A stretch of 64,000 nucleotides of DNA, from NCBI RefSeq assembly GCF_003337305.1, contig NZ_QPJO01000002.1, forward strand, positions 248,001 to 312,000, read 5' to 3'. A program made the translations under genes and the position numbers. Below, piece after piece: positions 34,643 through 42,749 of this stretch. The notes under the pieces are model-generated. The model did not search any database. It was not told the origin of the DNA and saw only the letters and a program-made list of their open reading frames with translations. Position 1 is the first letter of the stretch; every line of letters begins with the position of its first letter. The DNA is from Winogradskyella arenosi (GTDB lineage: Bacteria > Bacteroidota > Bacteroidia > Flavobacteriales > Flavobacteriaceae).

Positions 34643-35704
34643 TTAGCGTTTTAAAAATGTTTTTAACGCCGCTTCAAAATAAGTAGGTTGAAATTCTAAA
34701 TACAACGCAGCCGCTTTAGATTTTAAGACTTTAGGGTGTTTAATTTCTGAATACGGTGCGGCCTTATAGTCTTTAAGGTGTACGGAAACATGGTTTTTTC
34801 CGTCGTCAAACATATTCCAAGCTTCTTTTTTTATCCATGGAGAAAAGATGGTGAAGGTGGGGATATTTAAAGCTTTTGCCATATTAATAGCACCTCCTTC
34901 ATTGCCAATTAAGGCATCACAATGAGCCGTAATAGCGAGGAAATCTCTTAAGCTTTTTCCAAAGATCTTAAAATAAATGCGTTTTTTAGTTTCTGCGGAG
35001 CATAAGTCTAAAATAGCTTTGGCCTCTGTCTCTTGTTTGGGGATGTAGTTAAACAAAATTTGACTCTCTGGCTGTTCTACAACAAGACGGTCAATCACTT
35101 TTGCCATATACTCAAAAGGGTAGGTTTTAGTTGGTCCGCTGCCTAAAACACCAATCATATATAAAGGCTTATCTAAAGAAATCTGATGCGTTTCTAAAAA
35201 TTGTTTCGCCTTAAGTTTCTCTTCCTCGGTAAGGTAGATTTTAGGTTTTACAATTTTAAGCGGATCAATGTCTAATGGTTTTAAAAGCTGTAAACGGTTT
35301 TCAATGGCTAATCCGGCATTTGTAGCGGCCTGGTCTTTATTCTTAAAAGTATGGGTGTAGATAAAAGATTTTTTTCCTTTATCAATAGAGATTTTAGTTT
35401 TAGCCTGAGAGAATATGGTGATCAGTTTACTCGATAGTTTAATATAAACATCGATAACCACGTCAAATTGTTCAGTCCTTAAAGCTTTAACAAATTTTAA
35501 AAGCTGAATTTTACTTTGTTCGTGCTCTGGCGTAAAAAAATGAAAATGATCAATAAAAGGATTGTTTTCAACTACCGGAAACGTATGGGTATTAATAATA
35601 TAGTGTAACTCCGATTCTGGGTAGCGTTGTTTTAAGGCTTCAAATAAAATGCTTGTAGCCAACACATCACCAATCATTTTTTGCTGAACAATTAATATTT
35701 TCAT
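34643..35704 (-). CDS. Family 9 glycosyltransferase (heptosyltransferase-like), 353 aa
   Basis: GT-B fold of the ADP-heptose:LPS heptosyltransferase family. N-terminal ILIVQQKMIGDVLATSILFE (~3-22), ELHYIINTHTFPVVENNPFI, the donor-domain GVLGSGPTKTYPFEYMAKVI, and near the C-terminus ALIGNEGGAINMAKALNIPT with the conserved G-G motif (~268-287), followed by FTIFSPW. The usual catalytic Asp is near the N-terminus (IGD). The gene faces the GT2 pair tail to tail (2 bp) and closes the glycan locus. It may add heptose or another core sugar to lipid A-Kdo. Confidence 0.88.
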   Translation of the reverse strand: MKILIVQQKMIGDVLATSILFEALKQRYPESELHYIINTHTFPVVENNPFIDHFHFFTPEHEQSKIQLLKFVKALRTEQFDVVIDVYIKLSSKLITIFSQAKTKISIDKGKKSFIYTHTFKNKDQAATNAGLAIENRLQLLKPLDIDPLKIVKPKIYLTEEEKLKAKQFLETHQISLDKPLYMIGVLGSGPTKTYPFEYMAKVIDRLVVEQPESQILFNYIPKQETEAKAILDLCSAETKKRIYFKIFGKSLRDFLAITAHCDALIGNEGGAINMAKALNIPTFTIFSPWIKKEAWNMFDDGKNHVSVHLKDYKAAPYSEIKHPKVLKSKAAALYLEFQPTYFEAALKTFLKR

Positions 35705-35715
35705 ACGCTAAGTTA

Positions 35716-35760
35716 AAAAAAAACCAACTGCAAATCTCATAAGATGAAGTTGCAGTTGGA
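35716..35760 (-). terminator. Rho-independent terminator of dapD
   Basis: A perfect 10-bp stem CCAACTGCAA / TTGCAGTTGG (35724-35733 with 35750-35759) has a 16-nt loop. On the minus strand it is followed by nine T. It lies 28 bases beyond the dapD stop. Confidence 0.88.
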
Positions 35761-35787
35761 TTGGAATTCGTTTTTAATAGGAAGGGG

Positions 35788-36603
35788 TTATACCGCTACG
35801 TCATACTCACGTAATGCATCATTTAAAGAGGTCTTCTTATTCGTACTCTCTTTACGTTTTCCTATAATTAAAGCACATGGAACTTGGTATTCACCAGCCG
35901 CAAATTTCTTAGTATAACTACCAGGAATAACTACAGAACGTGCAGGAACAACACCTTTAGTTTCAACAGGCTCATCACCAGTAACATCAATAATTTTAGT
36001 ACTCATTGTTAATACAACATTAGCCCCTAAAACAGCTTCTTTTTCTACACGTACGCCTTCAACAACAATACATCTAGAACCGATAAAGGCACCGTCTTCA
36101 ATAATTACAGGAGCCGCTTGTAAAGGTTCTAAAACCCCACCAATTCCAACACCACCAGACAAGTGAACATTTTTTCCAATCTGTGCACAGCTTCCAACAG
36201 TGGCCCAAGTATCTACCATAGTTCCTTCGTCTACATAAGCACCAATATTTACATAACTTGGCATTAATATGGTTCCTGAAGAAATATAAGCACCGTGTCT
36301 TGCAACTGCATGAGGTACAACTCTAATTCCTTTTTCAGCATAACCACGTTTTAGTGGAATTTTATCGTGATATTCAAATACACCCACTTCAAAAGTTTCC
36401 ATTTTCTGAATTGGGAAGTATAAAACCACGGCTTTTTTTACCCATTCATTAACTTGCCATCCATCTGCAGTTGGTTCTGCAACACGTAAGGTTCCGGCGT
36501 CAATAAGGTCTATTACATTTCTTATCGCATCTATGGTAGCGTCTTCTGTTAAAAGAGAACGATCATTCCAAGCATTTTCTATTACTGTTTGTAGTTCTTT
36601 CAT
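35788..36603 (-). CDS. dapD: 2,3,4,5-tetrahydropyridine-2,6-dicarboxylate N-succinyltransferase, 271 aa
   Basis: Succinylates tetrahydrodipicolinate in the succinylase branch of lysine/meso-diaminopimelate synthesis (cytoplasm, trimer), needed for peptidoglycan. The left-handed beta-helix of hexapeptide repeats is clear from ~100 to ~215: MPSYVNIGAYVDEGTMVD, WATVGSCAQIGKNVHLSGG, GGVLEPLQAAPVIIEDGAFI, SRCIVVEGVRVEKEAVLGA. The C-terminus PCALIIGKRKESTNKKTSLN is typical. The 271-residue length is standard. It has its own -7 element (36626-36633) and terminator; monocistronic. Confidence 0.96.
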   Translation of the reverse strand: MKELQTVIENAWNDRSLLTEDATIDAIRNVIDLIDAGTLRVAEPTADGWQVNEWVKKAVVLYFPIQKMETFEVGVFEYHDKIPLKRGYAEKGIRVVPHAVARHGAYISSGTILMPSYVNIGAYVDEGTMVDTWATVGSCAQIGKNVHLSGGVGIGGVLEPLQAAPVIIEDGAFIGSRCIVVEGVRVEKEAVLGANVVLTMSTKIIDVTGDEPVETKGVVPARSVVIPGSYTKKFAAGEYQVPCALIIGKRKESTNKKTSLNDALREYDVAV

Positions 36604-36625
36604 CGTATTAATGTCTTTAAGGGCT

Positions 36626-36633
36626 CAAAGATA
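36626..36633 (-). promoter_or_regulatory. Candidate -7 element of dapD
   Basis: TATCTTTG on the minus strand matches TAnnTTTG and lies 22 bases before the dapD ATG. The -33 element is weak. Confidence 0.55.
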
Positions 36634-36785
36634 ATTCTATCTCGGTTGAAGCTAAAATACTTTTTGAAAAAAATATGAAATAATATGTGACCCTTCAAAT
36701 TAAGTGGGGTCTTAAGAGTAGTTAGTACAGTAATGAGTTTTTTGAGGGGATTACTACATTACCGAATTAGTTATATTGATTGTTT

Positions 36786-36816
36786 AAAAACGCTTTCTCA
36801 CCAGAAAGCGTTTTTT
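36786..36816 (+). terminator. Orphan intrinsic terminator upstream of ruvX
   Basis: A perfect 13-bp stem AAAAACGCTTTCT / AGAAAGCGTTTTT (36786-36798 with 36803-36815) has a CACC loop and a six-T run on the plus strand (36811-36816). No annotated gene ends here: dapD reads away from it and ruvX starts 50 bases later. It implies an undetected upstream transcript or attenuation in front of ruvX. Confidence 0.75.
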
Positions 36817-36853
36817 ATTGAAATCAAATTAATGTTAAGCTGTGTGTTTGCCT

Positions 36854-36861
36854 TATCTTTG
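36854..36861 (+). promoter_or_regulatory. Candidate -7 element 4 nt before the ruvX ATG
   Basis: TATCTTTG is an exact TAnnTTTG, separated from the ATG at 36866 by CCTT. The expected transcription start coincides with the start codon. No clear -33 TTG at the usual distance. Confidence 0.5.
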
Positions 36862-36865
36862 CCTT

Positions 36866-37276
36866 ATGGGACGAATTTTAGCCATCGATTACGGTACAAA
36901 ACGAACGGGATTAGCCGTTACAGATGAAATGAAAATTATAGCATCTGGACTTACAACAGTAGAGACAAAAGCCCTTTTAGCGTATATTAAAACCTATCTA
37001 GCGTCAGAAAATGTTGAGACCATTGTAGTAGGTCTTCCTAAGCAAATGGATAATACAGCCTCTGAAAGTGAAGTGTATATTCAGAAATTTTTAAAGGAAT
37101 TGGTGAAACTTGCTCCGGAAATGCCTATCGTTAGAGTCGATGAACGTTTTACTTCAAAAATGGCTTTTCAGACCATGATAGATAGTGGTTTAAAGAAAAA
37201 GCAACGCAAAAACAAGGCTTTAGTTGATGAAATAAGTGCGACACTAATTCTTCAAAGTTACCTCTCTAGTTTGTAA
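36866..37276 (+). CDS. ruvX: Holliday junction resolvase RuvX (YqgF family), 136 aa
   Basis: RNase H-fold YqgF/RuvX protein, linked to Holliday-junction cleavage and 16S rRNA 5' maturation. MGRILAIDYGTKRTGLAVTD carries the first catalytic Asp (D7). VVGLPKQMDNTASE, PIVRVDERFTSKMA with the conserved Glu, and KNKALVDEISATLILQSYL with the last Asp complete the active site. I start at the ATG at 36866 rather than a GTG eight codons upstream, because the family begins M-x-R-I-L-A-I-D-x-G. Length is normal. The -7 box 4 nt upstream suggests a leaderless message. Confidence 0.92.
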   Translation: MGRILAIDYGTKRTGLAVTDEMKIIASGLTTVETKALLAYIKTYLASENVETIVVGLPKQMDNTASESEVYIQKFLKELVKLAPEMPIVRVDERFTSKMAFQTMIDSGLKKKQRKNKALVDEISATLILQSYLSSL

Positions 37277-37369
37277 GAATAGGAGGAAAGCCTACCTGAA
37301 CAAATTAAAGGGTATAGCGCTAAGCTTTAGAGGAACACAAGAAGGGCCTTAGAATTTAGTGTTTTGAAT

Positions 37370-37402
37370 TTTGAAATATTAGCATAGAATTTGGTACTTT
37401 TG
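37370..37402 (+). promoter_or_regulatory. Promoter of the def-DUF5606-mazG operon
   Basis: TTTG (37370-37373), 21-bp spacer, TACTTTTG (37395-37402): both elements match the Bacteroidota consensus. The -7 box ends 20 bases before the def ATG. Confidence 0.75.
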
Positions 37403-37422
37403 CACCCGAAAATAAATGAATT

Positions 37423-38013
37423 ATGATTTTACCTATCGTAGCCTACGGCGATGCTGTTTTAAAGAAGAAGGCTAAGGAAATTGACAAAGATTATCCGAAA
37501 TTAAATGAGCTTATAGACAATATGTACGAAACCATGTATGGAGCGTACGGTGTTGGTTTAGCGGCACCTCAAATAGGTTTGCCTATTCGTTTATTTCTTG
37601 TAGATACAAGCCCTTTTGCAGATGATGAAGATCTTTCTGAAGCAGAAAGCGAACAAATGAAGACGTTTAAGAAAACCTTTATCAATGCTCAAATTTTAGA
37701 GGAAGAAGGTGATGAATGGGCGTTTAATGAAGGTTGTTTAAGTATTCCAGACGTAAGAGAAGACGTTTTTAGAAAGCCAAAGATTAAAATTCAATATCAA
37801 GATGAAAATTTTGATACCCATGTGGAAGAATATGATGGCTTAATTGCTAGAGTTATTCAGCATGAATACGATCATATTGATGGAATTTTATTTACAGATA
37901 AATTATCGTCGTTTAAAAAACGATTGATTAAAGGAAAGCTGACTAACATTTCAAAAGGAAAGATAAAAATAGATTATAGAATGCGTTTTCCTGCGATGAG
38001 CAAAAAACGCTAA
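37423..38013 (+). CDS. def: Peptide deformylase, 196 aa
   Basis: Removes the formyl group from the initiator methionine of nascent proteins (cytoplasm, Fe2+/Zn2+ enzyme). All three motifs are intact: GVGLAAPQIG (~44-53), EGCLSIPDVREDV with the metal-binding Cys (~106-118), and QHEYDHIDG with the two metal-binding His and the catalytic Glu (~146-154). An acidic insertion DDEDLSEAESEQMK between motifs 1 and 2 is a common feature of Bacteroidota deformylases. First gene of an operon; the next starts 10 bp later. Confidence 0.96.
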   Translation: MILPIVAYGDAVLKKKAKEIDKDYPKLNELIDNMYETMYGAYGVGLAAPQIGLPIRLFLVDTSPFADDEDLSEAESEQMKTFKKTFINAQILEEEGDEWAFNEGCLSIPDVREDVFRKPKIKIQYQDENFDTHVEEYDGLIARVIQHEYDHIDGILFTDKLSSFKKRLIKGKLTNISKGKIKIDYRMRFPAMSKKR

Positions 38014-38023
38014 TAACATATAT

Positions 38024-38452
38024 ATGAGTTTAGACAAAATTTTATCCATATCAGGGAAACCTGGTTTATACCAAATTGTAGCACAGACAAGAACTGGTGC
38101 TGTTGTAGAATCTTTAGTAGATAACAAGCGTATTACTGTGGGAGCACACAGTAATATTAGTATTCTTAGTGAAATCGCTATTTATACTTTAGCAGAAGAA
38201 GTGCCTTTAAGAGAGGTGCTTAGAAAAATTAAAGAGAAAGAAAACGGTGAACCAACAAAAATTAGTCATAAAGACGGTAAAGATGCTTTAGAAGAATTTT
38301 TCTTTGAAGTGTTACCAGATTATGATGAAGACCGTGTATATCCTTCAGATATTAAAAAAGTGATACAGTGGTATAATTTACTTCAAAAAAATGATCTTTT
38401 AGGAGATTTAGAAGCGGTAAAAGAAACTGAAGACGTTTCTGAAGAAGAATAA
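38024..38452 (+). CDS. DUF5606 domain-containing protein, 142 aa
   Basis: Conserved Bacteroidota protein of unknown role. The DUF5606 core covers residues 1-~50 (LDKILSISGKPGLYQIVAQT, AHSNISILSEIAIYT), which looks like a small beta-barrel, followed by EEVPLREVLRKIKEKEN, FFEVLPDYDEDRVYPSDIKK and IQWYNLLQKNDLL, with an acidic end. Soluble, no export signal. It sits between def and mazG, 10 bp after the first and 2 bp before the second, an order that suggests co-translation and a housekeeping job, but nothing in the sequence gives a reaction. Confidence 0.85.
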   Translation: MSLDKILSISGKPGLYQIVAQTRTGAVVESLVDNKRITVGAHSNISILSEIAIYTLAEEVPLREVLRKIKEKENGEPTKISHKDGKDALEEFFFEVLPDYDEDRVYPSDIKKVIQWYNLLQKNDLLGDLEAVKETEDVSEEE

Positions 38453-38454
38453 AG

Positions 38455-39228
38455 ATGTCTAATAAAGCAGCCCAATTAAAAGCCTTTGAGCGTTTGTTAA
38501 TTATCATGGACGAGTTGCGTGAGCAATGTCCTTGGGATAAAAAACAGACCATGGAGACCTTACGTCATTTAACGATTGAAGAAGTTTATGAGTTAGGCGA
38601 TGCCATTCTAGATCAAGATCTTGAAGAGGTTAAAAAGGAATTGGGGGATGTGTTACTTCATATCGTATTTTACTCTAAAATTGCGAGTGAAACAAAAACC
38701 TTTAATATCGCAGATGTGTGTCATAGCATCTGCGATAAACTTATAGATCGCCATCCTCATATCTACGGTGATGTTGTTGTTAAAGATGAAGCTGAAGTGA
38801 AGCGGAATTGGGAACAACTCAAGTTAAAAGAGGGGAAAACGAGTGTTTTAGAAGGCGTACCAAGAAGTTTGCCAGCCATGGTAAAAGCGAGCCGTATACA
38901 AGAAAAAGTAGCGGGTGTCGGTTTTGATTGGGAAACTCCGGAACAAGTTTATGAGAAAGTAGAGGAGGAGCTAGAAGAATTGCGCGTTGAAATTGAAAAA
39001 GGTGACCAAGATGCTATTGAAAGCGAATTTGGTGACGTCATGTTTTCTATGATTAATTACGCACGTTTTCTTAATATTAGTCCTGAAAATGCCTTAGAGC
39101 GTACCAACAAAAAGTTTATTAAACGCTTTCAGTATCTAGAAAGCAAAGCGAAATCTTTAAATAAATCACTAAAAGATATGACGCTATCAGAGATGGACGT
39201 CTTTTGGGAAGAGGCAAAATCGCTCTAA
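38455..39228 (+). CDS. mazG: Nucleoside triphosphate pyrophosphohydrolase MazG, 257 aa
   Basis: Hydrolyses (d)NTPs to monophosphate and pyrophosphate, cleaning nucleotide pools and affecting stress levels of ppGpp. Two tandem MazG domains: CPWDKKQTMETLRHLTIEEV with KKELGDVLLHIVFYSK in the first (~20-85), and VEEELEELRVEIEKGDQDAI with SEFGDVMFSMINYARF in the second (~165-220), each with the E-E-x-x-E and E-x-x-D Mg2+-binding acids. The ATG lies 2 bp after the DUF5606 stop. Last gene of the def operon. Confidence 0.93.
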   Translation: MSNKAAQLKAFERLLIIMDELREQCPWDKKQTMETLRHLTIEEVYELGDAILDQDLEEVKKELGDVLLHIVFYSKIASETKTFNIADVCHSICDKLIDRHPHIYGDVVVKDEAEVKRNWEQLKLKEGKTSVLEGVPRSLPAMVKASRIQEKVAGVGFDWETPEQVYEKVEEELEELRVEIEKGDQDAIESEFGDVMFSMINYARFLNISPENALERTNKKFIKRFQYLESKAKSLNKSLKDMTLSEMDVFWEEAKSL

Positions 39229-39302
39229 AGTATAGACCTAATTTTTGCTTTAGGCTTGTCGCGTCTATAATTAACAATCCAAAATCTTAATTTTCTTATC
39301 AA

Positions 39303-39395
39303 ATGGGACTTCCTAAATCTTTTTTTATGGGTTATATGGTTGTGTCTTTCCTTCTTGTTTTATGTTCTACGCCCTTTGTAGATCGGCAGGATTAA
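39303..39395 (+). CDS. Possible 30-aa hydrophobic peptide
   Basis: ATG at 39303 to TAA at 39393 encodes a peptide with a hydrophobic core (MGYMVVSFLLVLCSTPF) and a polar end VDRQD. It resembles a short membrane peptide or small lipoprotein signal with a single Cys. No promoter with TAnnTTTG was found before it, and such short frames arise by chance in AT-rich DNA. Weak candidate. Confidence 0.2.
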   Translation: MGLPKSFFMGYMVVSFLLVLCSTPFVDRQD

Positions 39396-39550
39396 AAAAA
39401 AATAATTTTTTTTCAACACGAAACATCCAAAACTAAATATTGTACGTAAATACTTTATATAAAAACCTAATACGTTTTTATACTCTTAGTAGGAGATCTT
39501 AATTATTATTTTAAGCGGTTATAATTAAGGTTAATTTAGTTTAGTTAGGG

Positions 39551-39582
39551 CAAAACCCATCTGTGGAGACAGATGGGTTTTG
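39551..39582. terminator. Hairpin terminator between convergent mazG and T9SS gene
   Basis: A perfect 14-bp stem CAAAACCCATCTGT / ACAGATGGGTTTTG (39551-39564 with 39569-39582) has a GGAG loop. The stem base is A/T-rich on both sides but no long T run follows. The symmetrical placement suggests a bidirectional terminator. Confidence 0.7.
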
Positions 39583-39641
39583 ATATGTTTAGGCTAGAGT
39601 CTATTTGAGTAGACCTAGGAATAAAATGTTAATGGTAGGAC

Positions 39642-40517
39642 TTAATTTTTAATTATTTTTTTTCTTAAGATTCCTCCATCCGCATCTTTAATTTCAACAA
39701 TATAATTACCCGCTGTAAGATCTTGAATATTGATCTCCTGATTTAATTTAGACTTACCTTCCTTTACAATTCGTCCTAAGGTATCTATAATGTTATAGCT
39801 AATAGCTTCCGTAATATTTTCATTACTAATAACGGTAATGGTTTTGCTGCTTGGATTAGGAAATACTTTTAATTCCGGTGTTATAGCAATAGTTTCTGTA
39901 CTTAAGGTTTGACTTTCAGCCATAATGTTATCGATATCCAAGATGGCTTCTATAGGCTCAGATTCCCAAGACGGAACACTACTATGTAAAATTCGCATTT
40001 CTTCTACACCTTGACTTCCACTACCAAAAGTAACCGCATAATTAAAGGGATCTGAAAGCGCTGTAATGTTTTCATCGAGTATAGAAAAGGAAATGCGTTT
40101 CCAACCTTCGTTTGGTAATACAGCAATGGCATTGGTGGTGCTACATTGGTAAATAAGTCCGTAGTCGGTTTGGAAAGATAGCCTTAGAAAAATAACATTG
40201 CTCCCTGAATTTCTAACATCCATAGAGACATATTTTACACGGCTAGATAGATTCCCTTGATAGTAATTCCCTCTCCATTGTGCATTGTTTTTTGTCATTA
40301 ATTCAAGACCTGATCCAGAACCGGTAGAAGTGACACGTAAAAAATTATCGCCATCACCTAAAGGGCCACCATCATAAATATTTTCATTTGGGATGGTGTT
40401 AGATTTGGTCCAATTGCGCATTGTATAATCTTCAAAGTCATCAACTTGATTTAATACAACTTGCGATACAAGAATAGTAGGTAAACATAAAAGTAAAAAA
40501 GGTAAAAGTTTTCTCAT
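39642..40517 (-). CDS. Secreted protein with T9SS type A sorting domain, 291 aa
   Basis: Signal peptide 1-18 (LPTILVSQ). Residues ~22-190 form one beta-rich domain resembling carbohydrate-binding jelly rolls (DDFEDYTMRNW, SSRVKYVSMDVRNSGS, FLRLSFQT, GWKRISFSI, AILDIDNIMAE). Residues ~215-291 are the type A T9SS tail (LKVFPNPSSKTITV, YNIIDTLGRIV, NIQDLTAGNYIVEI, LRKKIIKN), which directs outer-membrane translocation and cell-surface attachment. There is no catalytic domain, so it may be a stand-alone sugar-binding or matrix protein. Single gene; no close operon partner. Confidence 0.85.
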   Translation of the reverse strand: MRKLLPFLLLCLPTILVSQVVLNQVDDFEDYTMRNWTKSNTIPNENIYDGGPLGDGDNFLRVTSTGSGSGLELMTKNNAQWRGNYYQGNLSSRVKYVSMDVRNSGSNVIFLRLSFQTDYGLIYQCSTTNAIAVLPNEGWKRISFSILDENITALSDPFNYAVTFGSGSQGVEEMRILHSSVPSWESEPIEAILDIDNIMAESQTLSTETIAITPELKVFPNPSSKTITVISNENITEAISYNIIDTLGRIVKEGKSKLNQEINIQDLTAGNYIVEIKDADGGILRKKIIKN

Positions 40518-40621
40518 AATAATAGAGTGTTTAAAGTGATTGTGGATTAATATTGATAGGTGTCGTAAAAGACTAATTTTTCTATTAGGGCTTAGATTGA
40601 AATTGGGCTTATGCTGTTATT

Positions 40622-40671
40622 ACAAAAAAAAATGGGCTTACGAGTCAATTAAACATTGGTCATAAGCCCAT
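40622..40671 (-). terminator. Terminator after the DUF349 gene
   Basis: ATGGGCTTA / TAAGCCCAT (40632-40640 with 40663-40671) enclose a 22-nt loop. On the minus strand the hairpin is followed by about nine T. It lies just past the DUF349 stop at 40695. Confidence 0.75.
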
Positions 40672-40694
40672 AGTTGATGAGTTATATAAATTAT

Positions 40695-42668
40695 TTAGCT
40701 ATACATTTCTCGAACCTTGGTTAATTTTGTTTTCCAAGTCTCTAAATCTGCTTTATGCTTAGCGATATTTTTATGCACTTCTTTTACAAGTGGATTATCT
40801 GATTTTACATTAGAGAAAAACTGTAAGTTGTTTTCTAATTGATTGATTTCAGATTTAATTTCATCAATTCTTTTTCTGATAAAATTTTGTTCGTTATCTA
40901 ATAATCTTGTATCCTCAGGATCAGCTAAATTTTCAAGTTTACTTTCAAACTTAATCATTTCAACTTTAGATTTATCCATCTTCACTTTATCAAAGGCATC
41001 ATCAATGGCTTTATAAAATTTACCATCAATATAACGTTTGTTTTGTGGCACATATCCAATGGTTTTCCATTCGGCAATTTTGTCTTGTAAGGTTTTTATA
41101 TCGGCCTTGGGATCTTCAGTCAGTTCTAAGGTTTTTAGCGCTTCTAAAAGTTTTACCTTTTTATCAAAAGCCTCAAATAGGTGTTGGTCTTTTGCTTTGC
41201 GTTCGGCGTGCATTCTATCAAAATAATGGTTACACGCTTTTTTAAACTGTTTCCATACTTTATCGCTATCACGTCTTGGCACATGACCAATGGTTTTCCA
41301 TTCATTCTGAATTTTCTTCATTAATGGCGTCACCTTTGCAAAATCGTCACTGTCTTTATGGGTTTCTGCAATTTCAATTAAATCTTTTTTCTTCTGAAGA
41401 TTATCGTACTGATCTTTCTTTAAGGCTTTATAAAAGCTGTTTTTTCCTCTGTTAAAAGTTCTAACGGCACTTTTAAATTTAGCCCAAGTACTTTCGTTTA
41501 CTTTTAAAGGTACTTTACCGGCTTTAAAGAAGGCATCACGTAAGGTTTCGATTTCCTTTATGTTATTTTGCCAAGCACTATGAGAGGTACTTTTCTTTTC
41601 TGAAATGGCAACAATCTGTGCAATGATTTCTTCTTTACGCTCAAGGTTTTTTTCATGAGCTTTATCCATATCTGCAAAGTAAGCCTGGCGCTTGTCATGA
41701 ATAGCTTTGGTCGCCTGACTAAAACGTTCCCAAATTTCTTCACGGTGTTCTTTGCCTACAGGACCCAATTCTTCTTTCCATAGCTTATGTAACACCTGTA
41801 ATTCTCTAAAAGAGCGGTTGGTATTGTCGTCTTCAGCTAATTCTTCAGCACGCTCAATAATCTTTAATTTCTGATCATAGTTATGCTTAAAGTCCATGTC
41901 TCTTAAATCATTGTTGAGATGTAAGAAATCGTAAAAACGCTCTACATGGTGGTGGTAGCTGTTCCAAGCATTGTTGTATTTATCTCTTGGAATTGGACCT
42001 GCATTTCTCCATTTCTCTTGAAGATCTTTAAAGGTCTTATAGGTGCTTCCCATATTCTCTTCAACACTAAGTAAACCTTTGATGTCTTCAATGATTTGCA
42101 AGCGGTTTTCAAGGTTATGCTGAAGATTTTGCTCGCGTTCTTTATAATAAGCATTGATGTTCTGCTTATAAGTTTTATAAAGTTCGCTAAATTTCTTTTT
42201 GGTATCGTTGGTGTAATAAAAGTCAATTTCATTACCACCATCTTCAATGAATTCTTCTTTTTTCTCTTCAAGAAGTTCGCTAAATTTTGCATTAAATTCA
42301 GCTTTTATTTCATTGATATGTTTGGATATCGTCTGAACTTTATGATTTTCTAAAAGTCGACTTGTTTCAGCAACCAACTCGTCCATTGACATGGCGTGAT
42401 AGTCTTTTTCTTCGACCTCATGACGCTCTGCATTAGATTCGTCTTCGGCGTCTTCTGCATTAGAAGCTTCTATTTCGTCCACTAGATCGTCTTTAGGAGC
42501 CGCAGCTTCAGACGTGGTATTAGAAGTTTCAGTCTCAGTTACCGTAGCGGTATTTTCAACTGGAGCTGGTGCTTCTGTTTTAGTTTCCGTTGGTGTTGTT
42601 GGAGCAGTTTCAATTGATTCTACTTCGTTTTTTCCATCTGCTTCTTGCAGGTTATCATTCTCAGACAT
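40695..42668 (-). CDS. DUF349 domain-containing protein, 657 aa
   Basis: Large soluble helical protein of the DUF349 family, widespread in Bacteroidota; function unknown. The N-terminal ~95 residues are acidic and low-complexity (E/T/A-rich). From ~95 on the chain is charged coiled coil with repeated DUF349 units of ~70 residues, each with a W-K-x-x-G or W-R-x-A-G-P core: EKWRNAGPIPRDKYNNAW, KLWKEELGPVGKEHREEIW, FKAGKVPLKVNESTWAKF, EWKTIGHVPRRDSDKVWKQF and EWKTIGYVPQNKRY. I count five such units. It ends in a helical segment (TKVREMYS). It lies 81 bp downstream of aroE, probably in the same cluster, and a terminator follows. Confidence 0.88.
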   Translation of the reverse strand: MSENDNLQEADGKNEVESIETAPTTPTETKTEAPAPVENTATVTETETSNTTSEAAAPKDDLVDEIEASNAEDAEDESNAERHEVEEKDYHAMSMDELVAETSRLLENHKVQTISKHINEIKAEFNAKFSELLEEKKEEFIEDGGNEIDFYYTNDTKKKFSELYKTYKQNINAYYKEREQNLQHNLENRLQIIEDIKGLLSVEENMGSTYKTFKDLQEKWRNAGPIPRDKYNNAWNSYHHHVERFYDFLHLNNDLRDMDFKHNYDQKLKIIERAEELAEDDNTNRSFRELQVLHKLWKEELGPVGKEHREEIWERFSQATKAIHDKRQAYFADMDKAHEKNLERKEEIIAQIVAISEKKSTSHSAWQNNIKEIETLRDAFFKAGKVPLKVNESTWAKFKSAVRTFNRGKNSFYKALKKDQYDNLQKKKDLIEIAETHKDSDDFAKVTPLMKKIQNEWKTIGHVPRRDSDKVWKQFKKACNHYFDRMHAERKAKDQHLFEAFDKKVKLLEALKTLELTEDPKADIKTLQDKIAEWKTIGYVPQNKRYIDGKFYKAIDDAFDKVKMDKSKVEMIKFESKLENLADPEDTRLLDNEQNFIRKRIDEIKSEINQLENNLQFFSNVKSDNPLVKEVHKNIAKHKADLETWKTKLTKVREMYS

Positions 42669-42749
42669 GTGTCAATTTATTTATAAATAAGATGTTAAAG
42701 ATACTAACTCACAGCCTAATTACAAAGGAAATGCTGTGTAGGTTATGTA

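Larger units (their letters stand above)
39229..39641. other. 413-bp intergenic region with hairpin and a possible tiny ORF
   Basis: Lies between convergent mazG and the T9SS type A gene. It contains a 30-codon frame (39303-39395) and a strong hairpin (39551-39582), both listed separately. The remainder is very AT-rich with no recognisable RNA gene. Confidence 0.5.

Noticed and set aside
41038..42353. Several 60-116-codon frames in both directions within the DUF349 gene
   Set aside because: They lie in other frames of a strongly coding gene, lack promoters, and encode Lys/Phe-rich sequences typical of shadow frames.
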